Source of the DNA: Thiemannella venezuelensis
Lineage (GTDB): Bacteria; Actinomycetota; Actinomycetes; Streptosporangiales; Streptosporangiaceae
DNA length: 64,000 bases
Assembly (NCBI RefSeq): GCF_014203605.1
Contig: NZ_JACHJJ010000026.1
Location: 61,623-125,622 of the forward strand
Direction: 5' to 3'
Shown one piece after another: positions 44,197 through 54,248 of this stretch. Under the pieces are notes generated by a model that saw only the letters and a program-made list of their open reading frames with translations, made no database searches and had not been told where the DNA came from. Numbering within the stretch: position 1 is the stretch's first letter; each line of letters begins with the position of its first letter. The position numbers were made by a program, and so were the translations under genes.

Positions 44197-44231
44197 GGAG
44201 CCCTCCGCCCTTCTCGGGGGCGGAGGGCTCC
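44197..44231 (+). terminator. Terminator after ino1
   Basis: Perfect 14-base arms GGAGCCCTCCGCCC / GGGCGGAGGGCTCC with a 7-base loop, 11 bases past the ino1 stop. Confidence 0.85.
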
Positions 44232-44413
44232 CGCCTTCCCCGAGCCGGAGGAGCCGGTCCGGCGGGCCCCCTCCTGGTGCGGCCGGCCGGTCCCTGCCGG
44301 GACGGCGGCACGTGGGGCCTCCGGAAAAATCTTGGAAGGCCGCTGTAACAAACCCCGCGTCCCGCGCCTCTTATCTGACGAACCCACACCGAGCAGATAC
44401 GGGGAGCACGCAG

Positions 44414-44668
44414 ATGAGCGCCGACTTCGACGTCACCACCACCGACTACTACGACACCGACGGCGACGGCGGCACCGACGCCCAGCTCATCGACACCGAC
44501 GGCGACTACGTGGCCGACGAGGAGCGCTACGACACCGACGGCGACGGCGTGACCGACGTGGTCTACCTCGACCACGACGGCGACGGCTACACCGACGAGG
44601 TCCGCGTCGACCTCAACGGCGACGGCGTCTCCGACTACACCGAGTACCAGGGCCCCTTCAGCGTCTGA
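44414..44668 (+). CDS. 84-residue calcium-binding-like repeat protein
   Basis: From ATG 44414 with GGGGAG upstream. Almost the entire protein is made of about six short aspartate repeats, such as YDTDGDGGTDAQLIDTDGD, YDTDGDGVTD, DHDGDGYTDEV and DLNGDGVSDYTEY. These match thrombospondin type 3/EF-hand-like D-x-D-x-D-G loops, which bind calcium. There is no signal peptide or membrane helix, so it appears cytoplasmic, which is unusual because such repeats are normally secreted. Single gene between ino1 and idi. Function unknown. Confidence 0.8.
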   Translation: MSADFDVTTTDYYDTDGDGGTDAQLIDTDGDYVADEERYDTDGDGVTDVVYLDHDGDGYTDEVRVDLNGDGVSDYTEYQGPFSV

Positions 44669-44720
44669 CCCCGCGGGTGAGGGCCGCACGGCCGCCCGCC
44701 CGCCACGGGGCGGCGTCCGG

Positions 44721-45302
44721 TCAGCGGGCGGCGGGGGGCAGGCCGGCGGGGTCGGCGACCGGCCAGGCCAGCGGGTCGGCGCCGAGGCCGTCGAGATGGG
44801 GGAGCTGCTCGCGGCACCAGGGGGAGACGGCCATGTCCCGGGAGAGCACGCCGTCGACGAGCTCCTTCCACGGCATCCACCGCACCTGCCCGACCTCGTC
44901 GGGGTTGGGCGCGGCCTCGGTCGAGACGACGACCCGGTAGACCGGGCAGAGCTCCCGTTCCACGATGCCGTTGTCCATGACCGCCCGGTAGGAGAAGCGG
45001 GGCAGCAGCAGGTCCACCCGGTCGGCCCGGAGACCCAGCTCGTAGGAGAGACGGCGGGCCACCGCGTCCCGGACCGGCTCGCCCGGCAGGGGGTGGCCGC
45101 AGCAGCTGTTGGTCCACACGTCCGGCCAGGTGAGCTTGTGCGACGCCCGCCTGGTGAGGAGCACCCTCCCCTGCCCGTCGAAGACGTAGCTGGAGAATGC
45201 GAGGTGCAGGGGGGTGTCCGGGCCGTGCACCGCCAGCTTGGGCGCCGTGCCGACGGCGTTCCCGTCGTTGTCGAGGAGCACCACGTGTTCGTCAGGTGTC
45301 AC
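44721..45302 (-). CDS. idi: Isopentenyl-diphosphate delta-isomerase (type 1)
   Basis: A 193-residue Nudix-fold isomerase that interconverts IPP and DMAPP. The catalytic Cys is in WTNSCCGHP, the Nudix-like helix is LPGEPVRDAVARRLSYELG, and the catalytic Glu is in GIVERELCPVYRV. The terminal WMPWKELVDGV follows the family. Start GTG 45302. Single gene; no other isoprenoid genes nearby. Confidence 0.95.
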   Translation of the reverse strand: MTPDEHVVLLDNDGNAVGTAPKLAVHGPDTPLHLAFSSYVFDGQGRVLLTRRASHKLTWPDVWTNSCCGHPLPGEPVRDAVARRLSYELGLRADRVDLLLPRFSYRAVMDNGIVERELCPVYRVVVSTEAAPNPDEVGQVRWMPWKELVDGVLSRDMAVSPWCREQLPHLDGLGADPLAWPVADPAGLPPAAR

Positions 45303-45462
45303 GTCACGTAGGGTACGTGATCATGACGGGTCATCACGCCTGATCAGCGATACATGATGAAAGATCCATATACGGCCGTCCAGCTCCATGACCCTCCGGC
45401 TCCGAGGATCTCAGGGTTGTTCCCGATGTCCCCGCCCGGAGCGGCCCACGTAGGCTGATCGG

Positions 45463-46761
45463 GTGTCCTTCGTATCCGATCTGCGCGTGGTCCTGCGGGG
45501 CCGGGACTTCAGGCGGCTGTACGGCACCCGCCTGGTCTCCCAGTTCTCCGACGGGATCTTCCAGTTCGCGGTGGGCGGATTCGCGTTCTTCAGCCCGGAG
45601 AAGAGCACCAGCGCCGCCCAGATCGCCGCCGGTCTCGCCGTGCTGCTCCTGCCGTACTCCCTGCTCGGCCCGTTCGCGGGCGTGTTCATCGACCGCTGGT
45701 CCCGGCGGCAGATCCTGGTCGTGGCGCCGCTGATCCGGGGCACCCTGCTGCTGGCCACCGGCGCCCTCCTGGTCGCCGACGTCCCCGACTGGATCTTCTA
45801 CGCCGCCGCGCTCTGCGTGCTCGGCGTGAACCGGTTCTTCCTCGCCGCGCTCGGAGCCTCGCTCCCGCACGTCGTCCCGGCCGAGCGGCTGATGGTGGCC
45901 AACGCGGTGACCCCCACCTCGGGCACCGTGCTGACCGTCGTCGGCGTGGGCGCCGGTTTCCTGCTGCGCAAACTCTTCGGAGCCGACGACCAGGGCGTCG
46001 CGGTGCTCATGGTCGTGTCCGGGCTCATCTTCGGGGTCAGCGCGCTGATCGCCAGGACGATGCGCCGCGAGCTGCTCGGGCCCGCCTACGACCCGGACCG
46101 GCCGCAGGCCCGCGAGGCCGTGCGCCACGTGGTGAGAGGTCTCGCCGAGGGCGCGCGGCACATCGTCCACCACCGGGCCGCCGCCGCGGCGATGGGCGCG
46201 ATGGCCACGCACCGGTTCATGTACGGCCTGTGCACGGCGATGCTGGTGATGCTCTCGCGCTACTACTTCGCCGAGAACACCGAGGAGGCGCTGGACGCGG
46301 TGGCCGTCGTGGTCGCCACGTCGGGGGCGGGCTTCGCGGTGGCCGTGCTGGTCACGCCGTGGGCCACCCAGCGGTTCGGCACCGAGCGGTGGGTCTCGGC
46401 CATGCTGGTCACCGCCGGGGTCCTGTCGTTCGCGCTGTGCGCGCCGTTCCAGCAGTGGGGCTTCGCGACCGCGGGCTTCGTGCTCGGCGTCGCGGGGCAG
46501 AGCGTCAAGATCTGCGCGGACACGGTGGTCCAGCGGGATGTCGAGGACGCCTATCTCGGCCGGGCGTTCTCGATCTACGACATGCTCTTCAACGGCAGCT
46601 ACGTGCTGGCCGCGGCCCTGGCGGCGGTGCTGCTGCCGCCGGACGGGAGGTCGCTGCCCGTCCTCGGGCTCATCACCGCCGGGTACGCCGTGGGCGCGGT
46701 GCTCTACCGGATGGTCACGCCGTCCCGAGCGCCCGCGCCGCAGCCGTCATCGCTGCCGTGA
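45463..46761 (+). CDS. MFS transporter (EntS-like exporter)
   Basis: A 432-residue MFS protein with about 12 membrane helices. The signature loop between helices 2 and 3 reads [18 protein letters not shown] (G-x-x-x-D-R-x-x-R). It belongs to the EntS/macrolide export group, which exports siderophores or drugs; the substrate is unknown. Start GTG 45463, divergent from idi. Its 3' end overlaps bioA by 47 bases in convergent orientation. Confidence 0.92.
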   Translation: MSFVSDLRVVLRGRDFRRLYGTRLVSQFSDGIFQFAVGGFAFFSPEKSTSAAQIAAGLAVLLLPYSLLGPFAGVFIDRWSRRQILVVAPLIRGTLLLATGALLVADVPDWIFYAAALCVLGVNRFFLAALGASLPHVVPAERLMVANAVTPTSGTVLTVVGVGAGFLLRKLFGADDQGVAVLMVVSGLIFGVSALIARTMRRELLGPAYDPDRPQAREAVRHVVRGLAEGARHIVHHRAAAAAMGAMATHRFMYGLCTAMLVMLSRYYFAENTEEALDAVAVVVATSGAGFAVAVLVTPWATQRFGTERWVSAMLVTAGVLSFALCAPFQQWGFATAGFVLGVAGQSVKICADTVVQRDVEDAYLGRAFSIYDMLFNGSYVLAAALAAVLLPPDGRSLPVLGLITAGYAVGAVLYRMVTPSRAPAPQPSSLP

Positions 46762-47941
46762 CCCGCTCCAGGTCGTCGCCGACGCCGTACGGCGGCATGG
46801 TGTAGATCAGGCGGCCGAACGGCCGGAGCCAGACGCCGTGCCCCATCACGAGGTCCTGGACCCTCCGGACGTCGACGGGCTCCACCGTCTCGATCACCCC
46901 GATCGCGCCGAGCACCCGCACGTCCTTCACCCCGGGGAGCCCGGCGACCCCCGACAGGCCCTCGGTGAGCCCCGCCTCGATCCCGGCGACCTCCTCCCGC
47001 CACGGCCGCTCGGCCAGCAGGTCGAGCGAGGCCCCCGCGACCGCCGCGGCCAGCGGGTTGCCCATGAACGTGGGCCCGTGCATCAGCACCCCGATGCCCG
47101 CCGCCACCCGCTCGGTGCACAACGTCGCGGCCAGGGACAGGTAACCGCCGGTCAGGGCCTTGCCCAGGCACATGATGTCGGGCCTGATCCCGGCGTGATC
47201 GCAGCCGAACAGCTCGCCGGTCCGGCCGAAGCCGGTGGCGATCTCGTCGGCGATCAGCAGGAGGCCGTGCTCGTCGGCCAGCTCGCGGAGCCTGCGCAGG
47301 TGGACCGGGTGGTAGAAGTGCATGCCGCCCGCGCCCTGGACCACCGGCTCGACGATGATCGCCGCCAGCTCGTGGGCGTGCCGGGCGACCGTCTCCGCCA
47401 GCTCGGCGAGGTAGGCCCCGTCGGGGCCGGCGGGCGGGCGGGGGGCGAAGACGTGCTGCGGGAGCGCGCCGGAGAACAGGTGGTGCATGCCGTTGACCGG
47501 GTCGCAGACGGCCATCGCCCCGAACGTGTCGCCGTGGTAGCCGCCCCGCACCGTCAGCAGCCGGTGCCGCCCGGTGAGCTGGAACGCCATCTTGATCGCG
47601 ACCTCGACGGCCACCGAGCCGGAGTCGGCCAGGAACACCTTCGGCAGGCCGGTCGCCTCCGCCAGCCGGTGCGCGAGCCGTACGGCGGGCTCGTGGGTGA
47701 GGCCGCCGAACATGACGTGCGCCATGTCGCCGAGCTGGTCCCTGACCGCCTGGTTGAGGCGCGGGTGGTTGTAGCCGTGGATCGCCGCCCACCACGACGA
47801 CATGCCGTCGACGAGCTCCCGGCCGTCGGCGAGCGTCAGCCGCACCCCGGCGGCCCGCACGACCCGGTGCACGGGCACCGCAGGGGGCACCGCGGCGTAG
47901 GGGTGCCACACATGATCACGATCAAGATTCAGCACGTCCAC
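46715..47941 (-). CDS. bioA: Adenosylmethionine-8-amino-7-oxononanoate transaminase
   Basis: A 408-residue class III aminotransferase of biotin synthesis. Features: [14 protein letters not shown] and [16 protein letters not shown] (BioA hallmarks), the PLP Asp in [15 protein letters not shown], and the Schiff-base Lys in [20 protein letters not shown] 47941. The other biotin genes (bioF, bioD, bioB) are not adjacent. The convergent MFS gene overlaps its 3' end. Confidence 0.95.
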   Translation of the reverse strand: MDVLNLDRDHVWHPYAAVPPAVPVHRVVRAAGVRLTLADGRELVDGMSSWWAAIHGYNHPRLNQAVRDQLGDMAHVMFGGLTHEPAVRLAHRLAEATGLPKVFLADSGSVAVEVAIKMAFQLTGRHRLLTVRGGYHGDTFGAMAVCDPVNGMHHLFSGALPQHVFAPRPPAGPDGAYLAELAETVARHAHELAAIIVEPVVQGAGGMHFYHPVHLRRLRELADEHGLLLIADEIATGFGRTGELFGCDHAGIRPDIMCLGKALTGGYLSLAATLCTERVAAGIGVLMHGPTFMGNPLAAAVAGASLDLLAERPWREEVAGIEAGLTEGLSGVAGLPGVKDVRVLGAIGVIETVEPVDVRRVQDLVMGHGVWLRPFGRLIYTMPPYGVGDDLERVTAAMTAAARALGTA

Positions 47942-48015
47942 CCCGCCACCCTATTGGCCGCCCGCGGCGCCGGCGGAGCCCTCCGCGCGGGCGGGGCCGC
48001 GCGGTCGCCCCGGGC

Positions 48016-49452
48016 TCAGGGGAGCAGGCCGTTCTCCCCCGCCCACGCCCGCAGGGCCTCGGCGGCGCCCTCCTTGCCGACGATGCCCTGGTCCATCCGC
48101 ATGTCGAGGAGGAACTTGTACGCCCGGCCGACGACCGGGCCCGGCGGGACGCCGAGGATCTCCTGGATCTCGTTGCCGTCCAGCTCCGGGCGGATCTTGC
48201 CGAGCTCCTCCTCCTCGGCGAGCCGGGCGATGCGCTCCTCGAGCTGGTCGTAGGTCCGGGACAGGGCCTGGGCCTTGCGCCGGTTGCGGGTGGTGCAGTC
48301 GGCGCGGGTCAGCTTGTGCAGGCGCTCCAGCAGGTGCCCGGCGTCCCTGACGTAGCGGCGCACCGCCGAGTCGGTCCACTCGCCGCTGCCGTACCCGTGG
48401 AAGCGCAGGTGCAGCTCGACCAGGCGGGAGACGTCGGCCACCACGTCCTTGGGGAAGCGGAGCTCGCCCAGGCGCTTCTTGGTGAGCTGGGCGCCGACCA
48501 CCTCGTGGTGGTGGAAGGAGACGCGGCCCCCGGCCTCGTGCCGGCGGGTCTTGGGCTTGCCCACGTCGTGCATGAGCGCGGCCCAGCGCAGGATGCGGTC
48601 GGGGCCGCCCTCCTCCAGGTCGACGGCCTGCTCCAGCACGATCAGGGTGTGCTCGTAGACGTCCTTGTGCCGGTGGTGCTCGTCGATCTCCAGCCGGAGC
48701 CTGGGCAGCTCGGGCAGGACGTGGGCGGCGAGCCCGGAGTCGACCAGGTTCCTGAGCCCGGCGCGGGGCTGGTCGCCGCAGATCAGCTTGTCGAGCTCGT
48801 CGCGGATGCGCTCGGCGGAGACGATCTCGATCCGCCCGGCCATCGCGGTCATCGCGGCGAACGCCGCCGGGTCCACGGCGAAGCCGAGCTGGCTGGCGAA
48901 CCGGGCGGCGCGGAGCATCCGGAGTGGGTCGTCGTCGAAGGAGCGCTCCGGCGGACCCGGGGTGCGCAGCACCTTCGCGTGCAGGTCGTCCAGGCCGCCG
49001 TGCGGGTCCACGAACTCCCGGCCGGGCAGGCGCAGCGCCATCGCGTTGACCGCGAAGTCGCGGCGGGCCAGGTCTCCTTCGAGCGTGTCGCCGTAGGCCA
49101 CGTCGGGCTTGCGCGACTTGGGGTCGTAGGACTCGCTCCGGTAGGTGGTGATCTCCAGCAGCCAGTTGCCCTTGCGCGCGCCGACCGTGCCGAAGTCGAT
49201 GCCGATCGTCCAGATGGAGTCGGCCCAGTCGCGGATGAGCTCCAGGACCGTCTCGGGGCGCGCGTCCGTGGTCAGGTCGAGGTCGTTGCCGATCCGGCCG
49301 AGGAAGACGTCGCGGACGGAACCGCCCACGAGGGCGATCTCGTACCCCCGGGCGGCGAAGAGCTCGCCGAGCTCGTCGACCACCGGGGCGATCTTCCGGA
49401 ACAGCTCGCTCATGCCGTGCCGCTGGCTCTCAGTCAGATTTGAAAGGGACAA
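48016..49452 (-). CDS. cca: CCA tRNA nucleotidyltransferase with HD domain
   Basis: A 478-residue class II enzyme that adds or repairs the tRNA 3' CCA. The catalytic head is ALVGGSVRDVFLGRIGNDLDLTTDARPE. Template-binding and helix domains follow (DDDPLRMLRAARFASQLGF, ERIRDELDKLI). The HD phosphohydrolase motif reads ALMHDVGKPKT. The frame starts at TTG 49452 (LSNLTESQRHGMSELFR); homologs have a similar N-terminal extension. ATG 49413 is an alternative. tRNA-Ser(CGA) in this window needs it. Single gene. Confidence 0.94.
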   Translation of the reverse strand: MSLSNLTESQRHGMSELFRKIAPVVDELGELFAARGYEIALVGGSVRDVFLGRIGNDLDLTTDARPETVLELIRDWADSIWTIGIDFGTVGARKGNWLLEITTYRSESYDPKSRKPDVAYGDTLEGDLARRDFAVNAMALRLPGREFVDPHGGLDDLHAKVLRTPGPPERSFDDDPLRMLRAARFASQLGFAVDPAAFAAMTAMAGRIEIVSAERIRDELDKLICGDQPRAGLRNLVDSGLAAHVLPELPRLRLEIDEHHRHKDVYEHTLIVLEQAVDLEEGGPDRILRWAALMHDVGKPKTRRHEAGGRVSFHHHEVVGAQLTKKRLGELRFPKDVVADVSRLVELHLRFHGYGSGEWTDSAVRRYVRDAGHLLERLHKLTRADCTTRNRRKAQALSRTYDQLEERIARLAEEEELGKIRPELDGNEIQEILGVPPGPVVGRAYKFLLDMRMDQGIVGKEGAAEALRAWAGENGLLP

Positions 49453-49572
49453 ACCGGGTAGGTCCTTCGGTTAGGGATACGTTCCCCGCTGGGGATACGC
49501 CGTGCAGCGATCACCAGGCTACGGTCGGTCAAGGGCCCGGCGAACTCGCGCGACGAGGCAAGGAGGACATTC

Positions 49573-50094
49573 ATGAAGGACGCCCTCGCGATCCACCGCT
49601 GGCTCCTCGCGCACCAGATCCACCATGAGATCGTACGCCTTCCGCGTGCGTTGACGTGTGCCGACGAACTGCCCGAGGTGCTGTCCGCCGACCCCGCGAC
49701 CTGCGTGGGGGTCACGGTGTTCGAGGTCACCACCCGGATCGGCCGCGAGCCCGTGGCGGTCGTCGCCCCGGTCGGCGCCCCGCCGAGGCCCGGGGCGGTC
49801 GGCGCGGCCCTGGGCGCCCGCCGGGTCCGCCCCGCCTCCGCCTTCACCGTGAACTCCGCCACCGACTACGCCGCCGGCCTGGTCTGCCCGCTGCTGCTCC
49901 CCGAGAATCTGACCGTGCTGGTCGACGAGCGGCTCGCCGAGGCCCCGGGGCTCGTCCACACCCCGACCGGCGAGCGCCACACGGCGCTGCTGATCCGCGC
50001 CGACGACCTGCTCGAACTCGTCTCCGGGAAGACCGCCGACCTCTCTCCTCCCCGGCACAGGAACGAGCCCGTGACGGTCCAGCTCGCCGGGTAG
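49573..50094 (+). CDS. YbaK/EbsC-type aminoacyl-tRNA deacylase
   Basis: A 173-residue protein of the YbaK/ProX editing family, which hydrolyses mischarged tRNAs. The helix IHRWLLAHQIHHEIVRLP, the strand-loop AVGAALGARRVRPASA and the FDERLAE-like VLVDERLAEAPGL fit the fold. RBS AAGGAGG precedes ATG 49573. Divergent from cca, which fits tRNA quality control, though that is only context. Confidence 0.85.
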   Translation: MKDALAIHRWLLAHQIHHEIVRLPRALTCADELPEVLSADPATCVGVTVFEVTTRIGREPVAVVAPVGAPPRPGAVGAALGARRVRPASAFTVNSATDYAAGLVCPLLLPENLTVLVDERLAEAPGLVHTPTGERHTALLIRADDLLELVSGKTADLSPPRHRNEPVTVQLAG

Positions 50095-50176
50095 AGCATC
50101 GGCGGAGGGCGGGCGGCACCAGCCGGACACCCCTTAGCATTACGGGCGTGCGCCGTTTCCTGCCCCTGGCCGGCCC

Positions 50177-52360
50177 GTGATCCGCAAGGCCGCGCTGCTC
50201 ACCGCCCTCACCTCCACGCTGCTCCTCCCCGCGGCGGCGGCCCTTCCGGGTACGGCGAACGCACGGGCGGGAACGGCGAGCGCTCCGGCGGCCGTCACGG
50301 CGGGCCGGCAGAACCCGCAGCTCGTGGTGGAGGCGACGGGGCCGGACGTGCTCCGCGACCCGGACACCGAGGTCAGGATCGCGGGCTCCCTCGTCAACAC
50401 GGGAGCCGAGGCGCTGGCCAACCTGCGGATCAGGATGTACTACTCCGCGCAGCCCTTCGCCCAGCGGGCCCACCTGACCTCGTACCTCGCCGGGCAGGAG
50501 GGGTTCCAGCCGGGCGCCTGGCGTGACGAGAAATACGTCGCGCAGCAGCCGATCCCCGCCGCCGGGAAGGCGCCCTGGGAGTTCGTCTTCACCCCGCAGA
50601 CGCTGGGCGCCTCCCGCTTCGGCGTCTACCCGGTGACGATCGAGGTGCGCGACGCCCTCGGGCAGCCGGTCGCCGTCCAGCGCACCCTCCTCACCTACCT
50701 GCCCCGGGACGCCGCCGAGGTGCCGCGCACCCGGCTCTCCGTGGTCCTGCCGATCGTCGACCAGCCCCGCCGGGCCGACGACGGCACCTTCGTCGGCGAG
50801 AGCCTGCCCGCCTCCCTCGCCGCGGGCGAACGCCTCGGCGACCTGCTGAAGGTGGCGCAGGACACCTCCTCGCTCAAGGGCATCACCTGGATCGTCGACC
50901 CCGCGCTGCTCGACGACGCCAGGGCGATGGGCGGGACGCACTGGGTGAGGTCCGGCGACAAGGCGGAGCGCCGTACCGGCGACGACTCCGCGACCGGGTG
51001 GCTCAACGGCCTGCGCACGGCCCTGGCCGACCTTCCCGTGGCGGCCGTCCCCTACGCCGACCCCGACGTGGCCGCCCTGGCCCACAACGGCCTGGACGAC
51101 ATCACCGGCACGGGCGTCGAGGCCGCCGGGAGGGCCGCCAGGGAGACCCTGGGCCGCGACGTCCGCACCGACATCGGCTGGCCGGTCGGCGGGACGGTGG
51201 ACCACGACGGGCTCGACCTCCTCGCCGTCGCCGGGGTCGGCACCGTGCTGCTGAGCGCCGCGACCCTGCCGCCCGCACCCGCCGCCGTCCCCGGCGCCGT
51301 CACTCCCCCGGCCGCCCCGGACGTCACCCCGGACGCCGTCGCGACCGTGCACACCGTGAGCGGCCCGGTCACGGCGCTGGTCGCCGACCCCGCGCTGAGC
51401 GACGCCCTCGCCGTGACGTCCACCGCCCCCGGCGCCGCCCTGCTGAGCCGCCAGCGGTTCATCGCCGAGACCGCGATGATCAGTTCGGAGCCCGCCACCG
51501 CGCCCAGGACCGTGCTCGCCGTACCGCCCCGGCGCTGGTCGCCGGACCCGGCCTACGTGACCGAGCTGATGAGGACGGTCGCCTCCCTGCCCTGGGTGAA
51601 ACCCGTCGGGCTCGGCTCGGTGAAGGCCTCCAAGGCCCCGTCGCCGCGCGGCGGCCTGACCTACACCGCGCAGGAGCGGGCCAAGGAGCTCGGCAAGCCG
51701 TACATGGGGAGCGTCCGGAGGGTCGGCGCACGCGCGGACCTGACCTCGGCCGTCACCGCCGCCGAGGACCTCGACGTCTTCGACCTGGCGCTGCTCCGCC
51801 TGTCCTCCTCCGCGTGGCGGGGCAGGGAGGGGGACGCGGTGCCGTACGTCGAGCGGGTGCGGCAGACGATCGACGCCCGGATCGCCAAGGTCTGGATCAC
51901 CGGCAACGAGCCGTCCCAGATCCGCACCCTGGCCGGGACGGACGGCGAGGTGCCGATCAGCGTCCGCAACGAGCTGGAGCGCGACGAGAGGGTCACGGTC
52001 CGGGTCAAGGTCACCTCGGGGGACTCCGAGCTGCTGAAGATCGAGCCCTACGAGGACGAGATGACGATCTTCGGTGGCCAGACCCAGACCATCAGGATCC
52101 CGATGACGTCCGCGGCCAGCGGCCAGACCACGGTGACGGTCCAGCTCACCACCGCCGACGGCCGCAAGTACGGCCAGAAGGTCAAGCTGACCGTGCGGAC
52201 CACCGGCTACGGCGCGATCACGCTGGTGATCGTGGGGGCGGCGCTCGTGGTGATGCTGGCCGCCGTGGTCATGCGCGTCCTGCGCCGCAGGGGGGCGCGG
52301 CGGGCCGGGGCGGCGGCGCCGCCCCGGAAGGCGGCCGTGCCCGCCGGGTCCGAGTCCTGA
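50177..52360 (+). CDS. DUF6049 family secreted/membrane protein
   Basis: A 727-residue protein from GTG 50177. The signal peptide covers about 1-31. The large outside part begins with an Ig-like strand set (QLVVEATGPDVLRDPDTEVRIAGSLVNTGAEALANLRI) and a central region of unknown fold. A second beta-sandwich (about 580-670) has VPISVRNELERDERVTVRVKV. One membrane helix near 678-700 ends in a short basic tail. The gene sits just upstream of murJ, as in other actinobacteria, suggesting a role in cell-wall assembly. Exact function unknown. Confidence 0.85.
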   Translation: MIRKAALLTALTSTLLLPAAAALPGTANARAGTASAPAAVTAGRQNPQLVVEATGPDVLRDPDTEVRIAGSLVNTGAEALANLRIRMYYSAQPFAQRAHLTSYLAGQEGFQPGAWRDEKYVAQQPIPAAGKAPWEFVFTPQTLGASRFGVYPVTIEVRDALGQPVAVQRTLLTYLPRDAAEVPRTRLSVVLPIVDQPRRADDGTFVGESLPASLAAGERLGDLLKVAQDTSSLKGITWIVDPALLDDARAMGGTHWVRSGDKAERRTGDDSATGWLNGLRTALADLPVAAVPYADPDVAALAHNGLDDITGTGVEAAGRAARETLGRDVRTDIGWPVGGTVDHDGLDLLAVAGVGTVLLSAATLPPAPAAVPGAVTPPAAPDVTPDAVATVHTVSGPVTALVADPALSDALAVTSTAPGAALLSRQRFIAETAMISSEPATAPRTVLAVPPRRWSPDPAYVTELMRTVASLPWVKPVGLGSVKASKAPSPRGGLTYTAQERAKELGKPYMGSVRRVGARADLTSAVTAAEDLDVFDLALLRLSSSAWRGREGDAVPYVERVRQTIDARIAKVWITGNEPSQIRTLAGTDGEVPISVRNELERDERVTVRVKVTSGDSELLKIEPYEDEMTIFGGQTQTIRIPMTSAASGQTTVTVQLTTADGRKYGQKVKLTVRTTGYGAITLVIVGAALVVMLAAVVMRVLRRRGARRAGAAAPPRKAAVPAGSES

Positions 52361-52448
52361 GCCCGCGGGGAGCCGGTGAGGTCGGTGGAGTTCGTGGAAT
52401 CGGTGGAGTCGTGAGACCGGCAGGCGTCCGGCGGGCGAAGGAGAGCGC

Positions 52449-54053
52449 ATGAGCAGGGTCCTGCGGGCGAGCGCGATCATGGCGGCGGGCACGCTGGTCT
52501 CCCGCGTCACGGGGTTCGCCAAGGCCGCGGTGCTCGTGGCCGCGCTCGGCAGCGATCACATGGGAGACGCCTACACCGTCGCCAACGCGATCCCGTTCAT
52601 CCTGTTCGACTTCCTCATCGGCGGGGTGCTGAGCAGTGTCATCGTCCCGATGGTCGTCCGCCACCAGAAGGACGACCCCGACGGCGGACGGGCCTACGAG
52701 CAGCGGCTGATGACGATCGGCACGGTCGCGCTGGTGCTGCTCACCGCGGCGGCCGTGCTGCTCGCCCGCCCGCTGATCGACCTCTACACCACCGGCTGGT
52801 CCGAGGAGCGGGTCGAGGTCACGGTCACCCTGGCCCGGTTCCTCCTGCCGCAGATCGCCTTCGTCGGCATCGGGGCGATCGCCGGGGCGATCCTGAACAC
52901 CCGCGACCGGTTCGCCGCCCCGATGTGGGCGCCGGTGCTGAACAACCTCGTGATGATCGGCGTCCTGGTCCTCTACTACGTGACGGCCGGAGAGGGGGGC
53001 TCGGAGGTCGGGCGGGTGAGCCAGGCCGACCTCGCCCTGCTCGGCCTGGGCACCACCGGCGGGATCGTGGTCCAGTGCCTGGTGCTGATGGTCTCGCTGC
53101 ACCGGGCCGGGTTCCGCTTCCGCCCCCGGTTCGGCCTGCGCGAGGCGGGCCTGGGCGAGATGGCCAGGCGCGGCTCCTGGACGCTCGTCTACGTGACCAT
53201 CACCCAGCTCGGCTTCCTGGTCGTCACCAACGTCGCCTCCGCCGCGGGCGACCGGGCCGGCGGGGCGGGCAACACCGCCTACGCCCAGGCGTACCAGCTC
53301 TTCCAGCTCCCCTACGGGATCATCGCGGTCTCGGTGATCACCGCGATGCTGCCCCGGATGAGCCGGTCGGTGGCCGAGGGCGACCTCGGCTCGGTCCGCG
53401 AGGAGTTCGCCTCGGGGGTCCGGCTGGTCTCGGCGCTGCTGGTGCCCGCCGGGCTGCTGCTGGTGGTGCTCGGCCCCGCCGTCACCGTGCTCGTCTACTC
53501 GTGGGGCAACAACGACCTGGACAACGCCGTCTACATCGGCAACGTGCTCCAGGTCTTCGGCCTGGCGCTGGTGCCTTTCTCGATCTTCCAGCTCCTGCTG
53601 CGGGTCTTCTACGCCTTCGGCGACACCCGCACCCCGGTCTTCATCGGGGCGGGCAACACGGTGGTCAGCATCGCGCTCAGCCTGCTCTCGGCGGCGCTTC
53701 TGCCCCCGCGGTACGTGGTGATCGGGCTGGCGTTCGCCTTCACCGCCGCCTACGTGACGGGCATCGCGGTCGCCTGGACGCTCGCCGCCCGCCGCGCGGG
53801 GGGGCTGAACGGGCGTGCGGTGGCCGCCGGGCTCTCGCGGATGTACCTGGCCGCGATCCCGGGTGCGCTGGCCGCGCTCGGCGTGCTCTGGCTCACCCGG
53901 GAGCTGACCGACCTGAGCCCGCTCAGCGCGGCCGTCATGCTGGCCGCCGGCGGCGGGCTCGGCCTGGTGATCTACCTCGTCGTCGCGCAGCGGATGCGCA
54001 TCCCCGAGGTGAGCTCGGTCGTTGGAATGGTCGCAGGGCGGGTACGCCGGTAA
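52449..54053 (+). CDS. murJ: Lipid II flippase MurJ
   Basis: A 534-residue MATE/MOP-superfamily protein with about 14 membrane helices, starting ATG 52449 behind AAGGAGAG. N-terminal SAIMAAGTLVSRVTGFAKAAVLVAALGSDHMGDAYTVANAIPFIL is the MurJ/MviN signature. QLPYGIIAVSVITAMLPRMSR and FYAFGDTRTPVFIGAGN are also typical. It moves lipid II to the outer face. In Mycobacterium the MurJ C-terminus carries a pseudokinase; here that module is a separate gene, the next one. Confidence 0.95.
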   Translation: MSRVLRASAIMAAGTLVSRVTGFAKAAVLVAALGSDHMGDAYTVANAIPFILFDFLIGGVLSSVIVPMVVRHQKDDPDGGRAYEQRLMTIGTVALVLLTAAAVLLARPLIDLYTTGWSEERVEVTVTLARFLLPQIAFVGIGAIAGAILNTRDRFAAPMWAPVLNNLVMIGVLVLYYVTAGEGGSEVGRVSQADLALLGLGTTGGIVVQCLVLMVSLHRAGFRFRPRFGLREAGLGEMARRGSWTLVYVTITQLGFLVVTNVASAAGDRAGGAGNTAYAQAYQLFQLPYGIIAVSVITAMLPRMSRSVAEGDLGSVREEFASGVRLVSALLVPAGLLLVVLGPAVTVLVYSWGNNDLDNAVYIGNVLQVFGLALVPFSIFQLLLRVFYAFGDTRTPVFIGAGNTVVSIALSLLSAALLPPRYVVIGLAFAFTAAYVTGIAVAWTLAARRAGGLNGRAVAAGLSRMYLAAIPGALAALGVLWLTRELTDLSPLSAAVMLAAGGGLGLVIYLVVAQRMRIPEVSSVVGMVAGRVRR

Positions 54054-54248
54054 TCCAGAGGTTTCACGCAATCGTCTGACGAGGAGAACACGGGTGGAAC
54101 CGCTGCGGCACTACCATGGTGCGACGCGCGTGGTGACATGCGGCTAGTGGAAGCAGGAGGGCGTGGGCGGATCCACCCGGCATCGTGTGATGCGTCCTGA
54201 CGTGCCCGCGGGGCGAGGAGCTGATGTGTTCCCAGTTTCGGAGGAGTC

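Noticed and set aside
49844..52522. 892-residue minus-strand frame opposite DUF6049
   Set aside because: Antisense shadow with no domain, and the signal peptide and family features lie on the plus strand.
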